DNA from: Taudactylus pleione
Taxonomy: Eukaryota; Chordata; Amphibia; Anura; Myobatrachidae
Direction: 5' to 3'
NCBI GenBank assembly: GCA_031769625.1
Contig: JAUIMM010000550.1
Location: 2,666,001-2,730,000, forward strand
Length of the DNA stretch: 64,000 nt
How positions within the stretch are numbered: position 1 is the stretch's first letter; the number at the start of each line of letters is the position of its first letter. A model generated the notes under the pieces. That model had not been told where the DNA came from, did not search any database, and saw nothing but the letters and a program-made list of their open reading frames with translations. Below are positions 1-8,416 of this stretch, in pieces. A program made the translations under genes and the position numbers.

Positions 1-166
1 TAGCAGTCACAATTATTATTTTACCTAAAACGTTTTTGGGAAACAATCCCTGCAGATAGTCTACAGTCAATTTCCAAAATGTGATTCTGTATATACTTCA
101 ATAACCATAAAACTCTGAAAATAGGCTCAAAAACAGGAAAGACACTTCAATTACTACAAAACACGA
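1..166 (+). repeat. partial spacer of the unit cut by the left window edge
   Basis: Right part of the inter-unit spacer. It is the variant found before class R0 Arg genes (AATTATTATT near the left edge, GTCTACAG, AAAATAGGC). No gene is visible in it. Confidence 0.9.
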
Positions 167-173
167 GGGCCAG

Positions 174-184
174 TGGCGCAATGG
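174..184 (+). promoter_or_regulatory. RNA polymerase III A box inside tRNA-Arg, unit 1
   Basis: TGGCGCAATGG matches the A-box pattern TRGYNNANNNG. All R0 and most R1 copies keep it. R2-R4 copies lose one base here and R6 copies lack it. Confidence 0.85.
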
Positions 185-217
185 ATAACGCGTCTGACTA
201 CGGATCAGAAGATTGTA

Positions 218-228
218 GGTTCGACTCC
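218..228 (+). promoter_or_regulatory. RNA polymerase III B box inside tRNA-Arg, unit 1
   Basis: GGTTCGACTCC is the TFIIIC-binding B box in the T arm. It is intact in most copies, and changed to GGTTCTACTCC in class R4. Confidence 0.85.
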
Positions 229-247
229 TACCTGGCTCGTTTATATT

Positions 248-319
248 GCCTTGATCGCATAGTGGTTAGTACTCTGCGTTGTGGCCGCAGCAACCCCGGT
301 TCGAAAACAGGTCACGAAA
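248..319 (+). pseudogene. tRNA-His(GTG)-like degenerate copy (H2), unit 1
   Basis: Anticodon arm CTGCG-TTGTGGC-CGCAG is intact. The acceptor is mismatched (GCCTTGA; 3' CACGAAA) and the T arm ends AAAACAGG, which breaks two T-stem pairs and the B box. It starts 8 nt after tRNA-Arg. Confidence 0.75.
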
Positions 320-351
320 TTTTGATTTTGTTTCTCAATCATCCATTTTTT
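320..351 (+). terminator. oligo-T terminator cluster after tRNA-His, unit 1
   Basis: T4 at 320-323, T4 at 326-329 and T6 at 346-351 on the coding strand. Runs of four or more T stop RNA polymerase III. The arrangement follows tRNA-His in nearly every unit; in many right-hand units the T6 is T5 followed by A. Confidence 0.8.
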
Positions 352-745
352 CACAATACTGAATCTTAAGAAAATTTCAGAAAGTAAGCAGATTCTTTGA
401 AGGTGCTTGCACTATTTGTGTTTAATGCTTATTATAAAGCTATCTTAACATGCTTTGAATAATTTAATTGTGAATTATTTTACTAAAGGACTGGGAATTT
501 GACATAAATTCTGGAATTCAGGAAAGAAGAATGTTTGTGCTCTGTCTGAGTAAGTTCATTACATTTTTGAAAGATCTTTTAGCAGTCACAAGGATTATTG
601 TACCTAAAACGTTTTTGGGAAGCAATCCCTGCAGATAGGGTACAGTCAATTTCCAAAATGTGATTCTGTATATACTTCAATAACCATAAAATTCTGAAAA
701 CAAGCTCAAAAACAGGAAAGACACTTCAATTACTACAAGACACCT
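320..745 (+). repeat. inter-unit spacer (type example, unit 1 to unit 2)
   Basis: About 426 bp, AT-rich, with no gene seen. In order: T-runs; a core of about 130 bp (352-485) nearly identical in all units; a segment with diagnostic unit-type differences (such as GTCTGAG against TTCTGAG, and AACG against AACA before TTTTT); a TATATAC motif some 75 bp before the next Arg; and an A-rich leader. All other spacers are versions of this one. Confidence 0.9.
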
Positions 746-817
746 GGGACAGTGGGCAATGGATAACGTGTCTGACTATGGATCTGTAGATTGTAGGTTC
801 TACTCCTACCTGGCTCA
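746..817 (+). pseudogene. tRNA-Arg pseudogene, anticodon ATG (R4), unit 2
   Basis: 72 nt. A-box base lost, A4 opposite G69, anticodon stem mismatched, T loop TTCTA, 3' end CTCA. Both promoter boxes are damaged. Confidence 0.75.
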
Positions 818-832
818 CTAAAATTGCCGTGA

Positions 833-843
833 TCGTATAGTGG
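833..843 (+). promoter_or_regulatory. A box inside tRNA-His, unit 2
   Basis: TCGTATAGTGG. Together with the B box it should allow His to be transcribed without the upstream Arg promoter. H3 copies carry AGTAG in place of AGTGG. Confidence 0.75.
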
Positions 844-875
844 TTAGTACTCTGCGTTGTGGCCGCAGCAACCCC

Positions 876-886
876 GGTTCGAATCC
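876..886 (+). promoter_or_regulatory. B box inside tRNA-His, unit 2
   Basis: GGTTCGAATCC, a consensus B box. It is intact in H0, damaged in a few H1 copies, and damaged in H2, H3, H5 and H6. Confidence 0.85.
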
Positions 887-897
887 GGGTCACGGCA

Positions 898-929
898 TTT
901 TGATTTTGTTTCTCAATCATCCATTTTTT
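898..929 (+). terminator. oligo-T terminator cluster after tRNA-His, unit 2
   Basis: T4 at 898-901, T4 at 904-907 and T6 at 924-929. The first run directly abuts the discriminator base. Confidence 0.8.
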
Positions 930-1322
930 CACAATACTGAATCTTAAGAAAATTTCAGAAAGTAAGCAGATTCTTTGAAGGTGCTTGCACTATTTGTGTT
1001 TAATGCTTATTATAAAGCTATCTTAACATGCTTTGAATAATTTAATTGTGAATTATTTTACTAAAGGACTGGGAATTTGACATAAATACTAGAATTCAGG
1101 AAAGAAGAATGTTTGGGCTCTGTCTGAGTAAGTTCATTACATTTTTTAAAGATCTTGTAGCAGTCACAAGGATTATTGTACCTAAAACATTTTTGGGAAA
1201 CAATCCCTGCAGATAGTGTACAGTCAATTTCCAAAATGTGATTCTGTATATACTTCAATAACCATAAAACATTAAAACAGGCTCAAAAACAGGAAAGACT
1301 CTTCAATTGCTACAAGACACCT

Positions 1323-1394
1323 GGGACAGTGGGCAATGGATAACGCGTCTGTCTATAGATCAGAAGATTGTAGGTTCGACTCCTACCTGGCTTG
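1323..1394 (+). pseudogene. tRNA-Arg-derived pseudogene, anticodon ATA (R2), unit 3
   Basis: Extra A to T at the last base of the anticodon stem 5' strand (TCTGT). 3' end CTTG. Confidence 0.7.
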
Positions 1395-1402
1395 CTTATA
1401 TT

Positions 1403-1474
1403 GCCGTGATTGTATAGTAGTTAGTACTCTGCGTTGTGGCTGCAGCAACCCCATTTCGAAAACGGGTCACAGCA
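1403..1474 (+). pseudogene. tRNA-His(GTG)-like degenerate copy (H3), unit 3
   Basis: Typical H3: GATTG, AGTAG, GGCTGCAG, CCATTTCGAAAAC, CACAGCA. Acceptor C3-A70 mismatch; T stem has one mismatch. Confidence 0.7.
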
Positions 1475-1900
1475 TTTTGATTTTGTTTCACAATCATCCA
1501 TTTTTTCACAATACTGAATCTTAAGAAAATTTCAGAAAGTAAGCAGATTCTTTGAAGGTGCTTGCACTATTTGTGTTTAATGCTTATTATAAAGCTATCT
1601 TAACATGCTTTGAATAATTTAATTGTGAATTATTGTACTAAAGGAATGGGAATTTGACATAAATTCTGGAATTCAGGAAAGAAGAATGTTTGGGCTCTGT
1701 CTGAGTAAGTTCATCACATTTTTTAAAGATTTTTTAGCAGTCACAAGGATTATTTTACCTAAAGCGTTTTTGGGAAGCAATCCCTGCAGATAGTGTACAG
1801 TCAATTTCCAAAATGTGATTCTGTATATACTTCAATAACCATAAAACTCTGAAAAAAGGCTCAAAAACAGGAAAGACACTTCAATTACTACAAAACACGT

Positions 1901-1973
1901 GGGCCAGTGGTGCAATGGATAATGCGGCTGACTACGGATCAGATGATTGTAGGTTCGACTCCTACCTGGCTCG
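1901..1973 (+). tRNA. tRNA-Arg(ACG) variant (R1), unit 4
   Basis: Four changes from R0: GGTGC in the A box, AATGCG, CGGCTG and ATCAGATG. Probably weakened. Confidence 0.55.
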
Positions 1974-1981
1974 CTTAAATT

Positions 1982-2053
1982 GCCGTGATTGTATAGTAGT
2001 TATTACTCTGCGTTGTGGCTGCAGCAACCCCATTTCAAAAACGGGTCACAGCA
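1982..2053 (+). pseudogene. tRNA-His(GTG)-like degenerate copy (H3), unit 4
   Basis: H3 with TTCAAAAAC in the T arm and TTATTAC in the D arm. Confidence 0.7.
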
Positions 2054-2479
2054 TTTTGATTTTGTTTCACAATCATCCATTTTTTCACAATACTGAATCT
2101 TAAGAAAATTTCAGAAAGTAAGCAGATTCTTTGAAGGTGCTTGCACTATTTGTGTTTAACGCTTATTATAAAGCTATCTTAACATGCTTTGAATAATTTA
2201 ATTGTGAATTATTGTACTAAAGGACTGGGAATTTGACATAAATTCTGGAATTCAGGAAAGAAGAATGTTTGGGCTCTGTCTGAGTAAGTTCATCACATTT
2301 TTTAAAGATCTTTTAGCAGTCACAAGGATTATTTTACCTAAAACGTTTTTGGGAAACAATCCCTGCAGATAGTGTACAGTCAATTACCAAAATGTGATTC
2401 TGTATATACTTCAATAACCATGAAATTCTGAAAACAGGCTCAAAAACAGGAAAGACACTTCAATTACTACAAGACACCC

Positions 2480-2551
2480 GGGACAGTGGGCAATGGATAA
2501 CGTGTCTGACTATGGATCTGTAGATTGTAGGTTCGACTCCTACCTGGCTCG
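2480..2551 (+). pseudogene. tRNA-Arg pseudogene, anticodon ATG (R3), unit 5
   Basis: A-box base lost and anticodon stem mismatched (TCTGA against TCTGT). T arm and 3' end are reference. Confidence 0.75.
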
Positions 2552-2559
2552 CTTATATT

Positions 2560-2631
2560 GCCGTGATCGTATAGTGGTTAGTACTCTGCGTTGTGGCCGC
2601 AGCAACCCCGGTTCGAATCCGGGTCACGGCA
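2560..2631 (+). tRNA. tRNA-His(GTG), reference copy (H0), unit 5
   Basis: All 72 nt identical to the unit 2 copy. Confidence 0.93.
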
Positions 2632-3058
2632 TTTTGATTTTGTTTCTCAATCATCCATTTTTTCACAATACTGAATCTTAAGAAAATTTCAGAAAGTAAG
2701 GAGATTCTTTGAAGGTGCTTGCACTATTTGTGTTTAATGCTTATTATAAAGCTATCTTAACATGCTTTGAATAATTTAATTGTGAATTATTGTACTAAAG
2801 TACTGGGAATTTGACATAAATTCTAGAATTCAGGAAAGAAGAATGTTTGGGCTTCCTTCTGAGTAAGTTCATCACATTTTTGAAATATCTTTTAGCAGTC
2901 ACAATTATTATTTTACCTAAAACGTTTTTGGGAAACAATCCCTACAGATAGTCTACAGTCAATTTCCAAAATGTGATTCTGTATATACTTCAATAACCAT
3001 AAAACTCTGAAAATAGGCTCAAAAACAGGAAAGACACTTCAATTACTACAAAACACGA

Positions 3059-3131
3059 GGGCCAGTGGCGCAATGGATAACGCGTCTGACTACGGATCAG
3101 AAGATTGTAGGTTCGACTCCTACCTGGCTCG
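3059..3131 (+). tRNA. tRNA-Arg(ACG), reference copy (R0), unit 6
   Basis: Identical to the unit 1 copy. Starts the second copy of the five-unit repeat. Confidence 0.93.
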
Positions 3132-3139
3132 TTTATATT

Positions 3140-3211
3140 GCCTTGATCGCATAGTGGTTAGTACTCTGCGTTGTGGCCGCAGCAACCCCGGTTCGAAAAC
3201 AGGTCACGACA
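3140..3211 (+). pseudogene. tRNA-His(GTG)-like degenerate copy (H2), unit 6
   Basis: H2 with 3' end CACGACA. Confidence 0.72.
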
Positions 3212-3637
3212 TTTTGATTTTGTTTCTCAATCATCCATTTTTTCACAATACTGAATCTTAAGAAAATTTCAGAAAGTAAGCAGATTCTTTGAAGGTGCTT
3301 GCACTATTTGTGTTTAATGCTTATTATAAAGCTATCTTAACATGCTTTGAATAATTTAATTGTGAATTATTTTACTAAAGGACTGGGAATTTGACATAAA
3401 TTCTGGAATTCAGGAAAGAAGAATGTTTGTGCTCTGTCTGAGTAAGTTCATTACATTTTTGAAAGATCTTTTAGCAGTCACAAGGATTATTGTACCTAAA
3501 ACGTTTTTGGGAAGCAATCCCTGCAGATAGGGTACAGTCAATTTCCAAAATGTGATTCTGTATATACTTCAATAACCATAAAATTCTGAAAACAGGCTCA
3601 AAAACAGGAAAGACACTTCAATTACTACAAGACACCT

Positions 3638-3710
3638 GGGACAGTGGGCAATGGATAACGTGTCTGACTATGGATCTGTAGATTGTAGGTTCTACTTCTT
3701 ACCTGGCTCA
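3638..3710 (+). pseudogene. tRNA-Arg pseudogene, anticodon ATG (R4 with insertion), unit 7
   Basis: R4 with one extra base in the T arm (TTCTACTTCTTACC), which also disturbs the T stem. Confidence 0.75.
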
Positions 3711-3718
3711 CTAAAATT

Positions 3719-3790
3719 GCCGTGATCGTATAGTGGTTAGTACTCTGCGTTGTGGCCGCAGCAACCCCGGTTCGAATCCGGGTCACGGCA
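3719..3790 (+). tRNA. tRNA-His(GTG), reference copy (H0), unit 7
   Basis: All 72 nt match the reference. Confidence 0.93.
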
Positions 3791-4215
3791 TTTTGATTTT
3801 GTTTCTCAATCATCCATTTTTTCACAATACTGAATCTTAAGAAAATTTCAGAAAGTAAGCAGATTCTTTGAAGGTGCTTGCACTATTTGTGTTTAATGCT
3901 TATTATAAAGCTATCTTAACATGCTTTGAATAATTTAATTGTGAATTATTTTACTAAAGGACTGGGAATTTGACATAAATTCTAGAATTCAGGAAAGAAG
4001 AATGTTTGGGCTCTGTCTGAGTAAGTTCATTACATTTTTGAAAGATCTTGTAGCAGTCACAAGGATTATTGTACCTAAAACATTTTTGGGAAACAATCCC
4101 TGCAGATAGTGTACAGTCAATTTCCAAAATGTGGTTCTGTATATACTTCAATAACCATAAAACATTAAAACAGGCTCAAAAACAGGAAAGACTCTTCAAT
4201 TGCTACAAGACACCT

Positions 4216-4287
4216 GGGACAGTGGGCAATGGATAACACGTCTGACTATAGATCAGAAGATTGTAGGTTCGACTCCTACCTGGCTTG
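4216..4287 (+). pseudogene. tRNA-Arg-derived pseudogene, anticodon ATA (R2), unit 8
   Basis: R2 with AACACG in the D arm and 3' CTTG. Anticodon stem TCTGA/TCAGA still pairs. Confidence 0.7.
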
Positions 4288-4295
4288 CTTATATT

Positions 4296-4367
4296 GCCGT
4301 GATTGTATAGTAGTTAGTACTCTGCGTTGTGGCTGCAGCAACCCCATTTCGAAAACGGGTCACAGCA
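4296..4367 (+). pseudogene. tRNA-His(GTG)-like degenerate copy (H3), unit 8
   Basis: Typical H3. Confidence 0.7.
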
Positions 4368-4793
4368 TTTTGATTTTGTTTCACAATCATCCATTTTTTC
4401 ACAATACTGAATCTTAAGAAAATTTCAGAAAGTAAGCAGATTCTTTGAAGGTGCTTGCACTATTTGTGTTTAATGCTTATTATAAAGCTATCTTAACATG
4501 CTTTGAATAATTTAATTGTGAATTATTGTACTAAAGGACTGGGAATTTGACATAAATTCTGGAATTCAGGAAAGAAGAATGTTTGGGCTCTGTCTGAGTA
4601 AGTTCATCACATTTTTTAAAGATTTTTTAGCAGTCACAAGGATTATTTTACCTAAAACGTTTTTGGGAAGCAATCCCTGCAGATAGTGTACAGTCAATTT
4701 CCAAAATGTGATTCTGTATATACTTCAATAACCATAAAACTCTGAAAAAAGGCTCAAAAACAGGAAAGACACTTCAATTACTACAAAACACGT

Positions 4794-4866
4794 GGGCCAG
4801 TGGCGCAATGGATAATGCGTCTGACTACGGATCAGAAGATTGTAGGTTCGACTCCTACCTGGCTCG
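4794..4866 (+). tRNA. tRNA-Arg(ACG) variant (R1), unit 9
   Basis: A single change, AACGCG to AATGCG in the D stem (a CpG transition). Confidence 0.75.
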
Positions 4867-4874
4867 CTTAAATT

Positions 4875-4946
4875 GCCATGATTGTATAGTAGTTAGTACT
4901 CTGTGTTGTGGCTGCAGCAACCCCATTTCAAAAACGGGTCACAGCA
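4875..4946 (+). pseudogene. tRNA-His(GTG)-like degenerate copy (H3), unit 9
   Basis: H3 plus GCCATG, TGTGTTG and TTCAAA, three more CpG transitions. Confidence 0.7.
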
Positions 4947-5372
4947 TTTTGATTTTGTTTCACAATCATCCATTTTTTCACAATACTGAATCTTAAGAAA
5001 ATTTCAGAAAGTAAGCAGATTCTTTGAAGGTGCTTGCACTATTTGTGTTTAACGCTTATTTTAAAGCTATCTTAACATGCTTTGAATAATTTAATTGTGA
5101 ATTATTGTACTAAAGGACTGGGAATTTGACATAAATTCTGGAATTCAGGAAAGAAGAATGTTTGGGCTCTGTCTGAGTAAGTTCATCACATTTTTTAAAT
5201 ATCTTTTAGCAGTCACAAGGATTATTTTACCTAAAACGTTTTTGGGAAACAATCCCTGCAGATAGTGTACAGTCAATTACCAAAATGTGATTCTGTATAT
5301 ACTTCAATAACCATGAAATTCTGAAAACCGGCTCAAAAACAGGAAAGACACTTCAATTACTACAAGACACCC

Positions 5373-5444
5373 GGGACAGTGTGCAATGGATAACGTGTCT
5401 GACTATGGATCTGTAGATTGTAGGTTCGACTCCTACCTGGCTCG
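5373..5444 (+). pseudogene. tRNA-Arg pseudogene, anticodon ATG (R3), unit 10
   Basis: R3 with AGTGTGCAATGG in the A-box region. Confidence 0.75.
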
Positions 5445-5452
5445 CTTATATT

Positions 5453-5524
5453 GCCGTGATCGTATAGTGGTTAGTACTCTGCGTTGTGGCCGCAGCAACC
5501 CCGGTTCGAATCCGGGTCACAGCA
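5453..5524 (+). tRNA. tRNA-His(GTG), near-reference (H1), unit 10
   Basis: One change: 3' acceptor CACGGCA to CACAGCA, a C3-A70 mismatch. Promoter boxes intact. Confidence 0.8.
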
Positions 5525-5951
5525 TTTTGATTTTGTTTCTCAATCATCCATTTTTTCACAATACTGAATCTTAAGAAAATTTCAGAAAGTAAGGAGATTC
5601 TTTGAAGGTGCTTGCACTATTTGTGTTTAATGCTTATTATAAAGCTATCTTAACATGCTTTGAATAATTTAATTGTGAATTATTGTACTAAAGTACTGGG
5701 AATTTGACATAAATTCTAGAATTCAGGAAAGAAGAATGTTTGGGCTTCCTTCTGAGTAAGTTCATCACATTTTTGAAATATCTTTTAGCAGTCACAATTA
5801 TTATTTTACCTAAAACGTTTTTGGGAAACAATCCCTGCAGATAGTCTACAGTCAATTTCCAAAATGTGATTCTGTATATACTTCAATAACCATAAAACTC
5901 TGAAAATAGGCTCAAAAACAGGAAAGACACTTCAATTACTACAAAACACGA

Positions 5952-6024
5952 GGGCCAGTGGCGCAATGGATAACGCGTCTGACTACGGATCAGAAGATTG
6001 TAGGTTCGACTCCTACCTGGCTCG
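5952..6024 (+). tRNA. tRNA-Arg(ACG), reference copy (R0), unit 11
   Basis: Identical to the reference. Confidence 0.93.
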
Positions 6025-6032
6025 TTTATATT

Positions 6033-6104
6033 GCCTTGATCGCATAGTGGTTAGTACTCTGCGTTGTGGCCGCAGCAACCCCGGTTCGAAAACAGGTCAC
6101 GACA
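6033..6104 (+). pseudogene. tRNA-His(GTG)-like degenerate copy (H2), unit 11
   Basis: H2, 3' end CACGACA. Confidence 0.72.
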
Positions 6105-6530
6105 TTTTGATTTTGTTTCTCAATCATCCATTTTTTCACAATACTGAATCTTAAGAAAATTTCAGAAAGTAAGCAGATTCTTTGAAGGTGCTTGCACTAT
6201 TTGTGTTTAATGCTTATTATAAAGCTATCTTAACATGCTTTGAATAATTTAATTGTGAATTATTTTACTAAAGGACTGTGAATTTGACATAAATTCTGGA
6301 ATTCAGGAAAGAAGAATGTTTGTGCTCTGTCTGAGTAAGTTCATTACATTTTTGAAAGATCTTTTAGCAGTCACAAGGATTATTGTACCTAAAAAGTTTT
6401 TGGGAAGCAATCCCTGCAGATAGGGTACAGTCAATTTCCAAAATGTGATTCTGTATATACTTCAATAACCATGAAATTCTGAAAACAGGCTCAAAAACAG
6501 GAAAGACACTTCAATTACTACAAGACACCT

Positions 6531-6602
6531 GGGACAGTGGGCAATGGATAACGTGTCTGACTACGGATCAGAAGATTGTAGGTTCGACTCCTACCTGGCT
6601 CG
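6531..6602 (+). pseudogene. chimeric tRNA-Arg(ACG), R4-type 5' half and R0 3' half, unit 12
   Basis: The 5' half is the GGGACAG form with the A-box base missing. From about 6564 on it is R0: ACG anticodon, paired stem, intact B box. The switch lies in the anticodon arm. Confidence 0.75.
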
Positions 6603-6610
6603 TTTATATT

Positions 6611-6682
6611 GCCTTGATCGCATAGTGGTTAGTACTCTGCGTTGTGGCCGCAGCAACCCCGGTTCGAAAACAGGTCACGACA
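6611..6682 (+). pseudogene. tRNA-His(GTG)-like degenerate copy (H2), unit 12
   Basis: H2, matching units 6 and 11. Confidence 0.72.
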
Positions 6683-7108
6683 TTTTGATTTTGTTTCTCA
6701 ATCATCCATTTTTTCACAATACTGAATCTTAAGAAAATTTCAGAAAGTAAGCAGATTCTTTGAAGGTGCTTGCACTATTTGTGTTTAATGCTTATTATAA
6801 AGCTATCTTAACATGCTTTGAATAATTTAATTGTGAATTATTTTACTAAAGGACTGGGAATTTGACATAAATTCTGGAATTCAGGAAAGAAGAATGTTTG
6901 TGCTCTGTCTGAGTAAGTTCATTACATTTTTGAAAGATCTTTTAGCAGTCACAAGGATTATTGTACCTAAAACGTTTTTGGGAAGCAATCCCTGCAGATA
7001 GGGTACAGTCAATTTCCAAAATGTGATTCTGTATATACTTCAATAACCATAAAATTCTGAAAACAGGCTCAAAAACAGGAAAGACACTTCAATTACTACA
7101 AGACACCT

Positions 7109-7181
7109 GGGACAGTGGGCAATGGATAACGTGTCTGACTATGGATCTGTAGATTGTAGGTTCTACTTCTTACCTGGCTCA
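7109..7181 (+). pseudogene. tRNA-Arg pseudogene, anticodon ATG (R4 with insertion), unit 13
   Basis: Same T-arm insertion as unit 7. Confidence 0.75.
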
Positions 7182-7189
7182 CTAAAATT

Positions 7190-7261
7190 GCCGTGATCGT
7201 ATAGTGGTTAGTACTCTGCGTTGTGGCCGCAGCAAAACCGGTTCGAATCCGGGTCACGGCA
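7190..7261 (+). tRNA. tRNA-His(GTG), near-reference (H1), unit 13
   Basis: Two adjacent changes, CAACCCCGG to CAAAACCGG, which open the outer T stem. B box intact. Confidence 0.7.
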
Positions 7262-7686
7262 TTTTGATTTTGTTTCTCAATCATCCATTTTTTCACAATA
7301 CTGAATCTTAAGAAAATTTCAGAAAGTAAGCAGATTCTTTGAAGGTGCTTGCACTATTTGTGTTTAATGCTTATTATAAAGCTATCTTAACATGCTTTGA
7401 ATAATTTAATTGTGAATTATTTTACTAAAGGACTGGGAATTTGACATAAATTCTAGAATTCAGGAAAGAAGAATGTTTGGGCTCTGTCTGAGTAAGTTCA
7501 TTACATTTTTGAAAGATCTTGTAGCAGTCACAAGGATTATTGTACCTAAAACATTTTTGGGAAACAATCCCTGCAGATAGTGTACAGTCAATTTCCAAAA
7601 TGTGATTCTGTATATACTTCAATAACCATAAAACATTAAAACAGGCTCAAAGACAGGAAAGACTCTTCAATTGCTACAAGACACCT

Positions 7687-7758
7687 GGGACAGTGGGCAA
7701 TGGATAACACGTCTGACTATAGATCAGAAGATTGTAGGTTCGACTCCTACCTGGCTTG
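7687..7758 (+). pseudogene. tRNA-Arg-derived pseudogene, anticodon ATA (R2), unit 14
   Basis: R2 with AACACG. Confidence 0.7.
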
Positions 7759-7766
7759 CTTATATT

Positions 7767-7838
7767 GCCGTGATTGTATAGTAGTTAGTACTCTGCGTTG
7801 TGGCTGCAGCAACCCCATTTCAAAAACGGGTCACAGCA
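7767..7838 (+). pseudogene. tRNA-His(GTG)-like degenerate copy (H3), unit 14
   Basis: H3 with TTCAAAAAC. Confidence 0.7.
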
Positions 7839-8264
7839 TTTTGATTTTGTTTCACAATCATCCATTTTTTCACAATACTGAATCTTAAGAAAATTTCAGA
7901 AAGTAAGCAGATTCTTTGAAGGTGCTTGCACTATTTGTGTTTAATGCTTATTATAAAGCTATCTTAACATGCTTTGAATAATTTAATTGTGAATTATTGT
8001 ACTAAAGGACTGGGAATTTGACATAAATTCTGGAATTCAGGAAAGAAGAATGTTTGGGCTCTGTCTGAGTAAGTTCATCACATTTTTTAAAGATTTTTTA
8101 GCAGTCACAAGGATTATTTTACCTAAAACGTTTTTGGGAAGCAATCCCTGCAGATAGTGTACAGTCAATTTCCAAAATGTGATTCTGTATATACTTCAAT
8201 AACCATGAAATTCTGAAAACCGGCTCAAAAACAGGAAAGACACTTCAATTACTACAAGACACCC

Positions 8265-8336
8265 GGGACAGTGTGCAATGGATAACGTGTCTGACTATGG
8301 ATCTGTAGATTGTAGGTTCGACTCCTACCTGGCTCG
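8265..8336 (+). pseudogene. tRNA-Arg pseudogene, anticodon ATG (R3), unit 15
   Basis: R3 with AGTGTGCAATGG, as in unit 10. Confidence 0.75.
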
Positions 8337-8344
8337 CTTATATT

Positions 8345-8416
8345 GCCGTGATCGTATAGTGGTTAGTACTCTGCGTTGTGGCCGCAGCAACCCCGGTTCG
8401 AATCCGGGTCACAGCA
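8345..8416 (+). tRNA. tRNA-His(GTG), near-reference (H1), unit 15
   Basis: One change, CACAGCA at the 3' end. Confidence 0.8.

Larger units (their letters stand above)
167..239 (+). tRNA. tRNA-Arg(ACG), reference copy (R0), unit 1
   Basis: Decodes CGU and, after A34 to inosine editing, CGC/CGA. Acceptor GGGCCAG pairs with CTGGCTC (one G-U), discriminator G. D stem, anticodon stem TCTGA/TCAGA with loop CTACGGA, and T stem GTAGG/CCTAC all pair. A box 174-184 and B box 218-228 are intact. No CCA is encoded. Used as the reference for all Arg entries. Confidence 0.95.
826..897 (+). tRNA. tRNA-His(GTG), reference copy (H0), unit 2
   Basis: Acceptor GCCGTGA/TCACGGC with discriminator A. D stem GTAT/GTAC, anticodon stem CTGCG/CGCAG with loop TTGTGGC, and T stem CCCGG/CCGGG all pair. 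A box TCGTATAGTGG at 833-843, B box GGTTCGAATCC at 876-886. Position -1 is T, so G-1 is not encoded. Reference for all His entries. Confidence 0.95.
167..3058 (+). repeat. five-unit higher-order repeat, copy 1 (units 1-5)
   Basis: Order R0/H2, R4/H0, R2/H3, R1/H3, R3/H0, about 2,892 bp. It repeats as units 6-10 and, with changes, later in the left half of the array. Confidence 0.85.
3059..5951 (+). repeat. five-unit higher-order repeat, copy 2 (units 6-10)
   Basis: Same order of unit types as units 1-5, offset 2,892-2,893 bp. Confidence 0.85.

Noticed and set aside
40..60. Small inverted repeat GGGAAACAATCCC in the spacer as a structured RNA or attachment site
   Set aside because: The stem is only four pairs around a five-base loop. 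In some units it reads GGGAAGCAATCCC or GGGAATCAATCCC. Too weak to support a function.
181..369. Recurrent + strand open frame of 62 codons starting at ATGG in the tRNA-Arg D loop, present in most units
   Set aside because: It runs through both tRNA genes and stops just downstream. Its persistence follows from tRNA sequence and unit homogeneity, and there is no ribosome or Pol II context. It is a shadow of the tRNAs.
726..932. Minus-strand frame of 66-68 codons in R4 units
   Set aside because: Antisense of the two tRNA genes. Such frames are a known source of false protein predictions.
1061..1258. Minus-strand frames of 61-65 codons in the spacer
   Set aside because: Open only in certain spacer variants and closed by single changes in the others. 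No coding signature.
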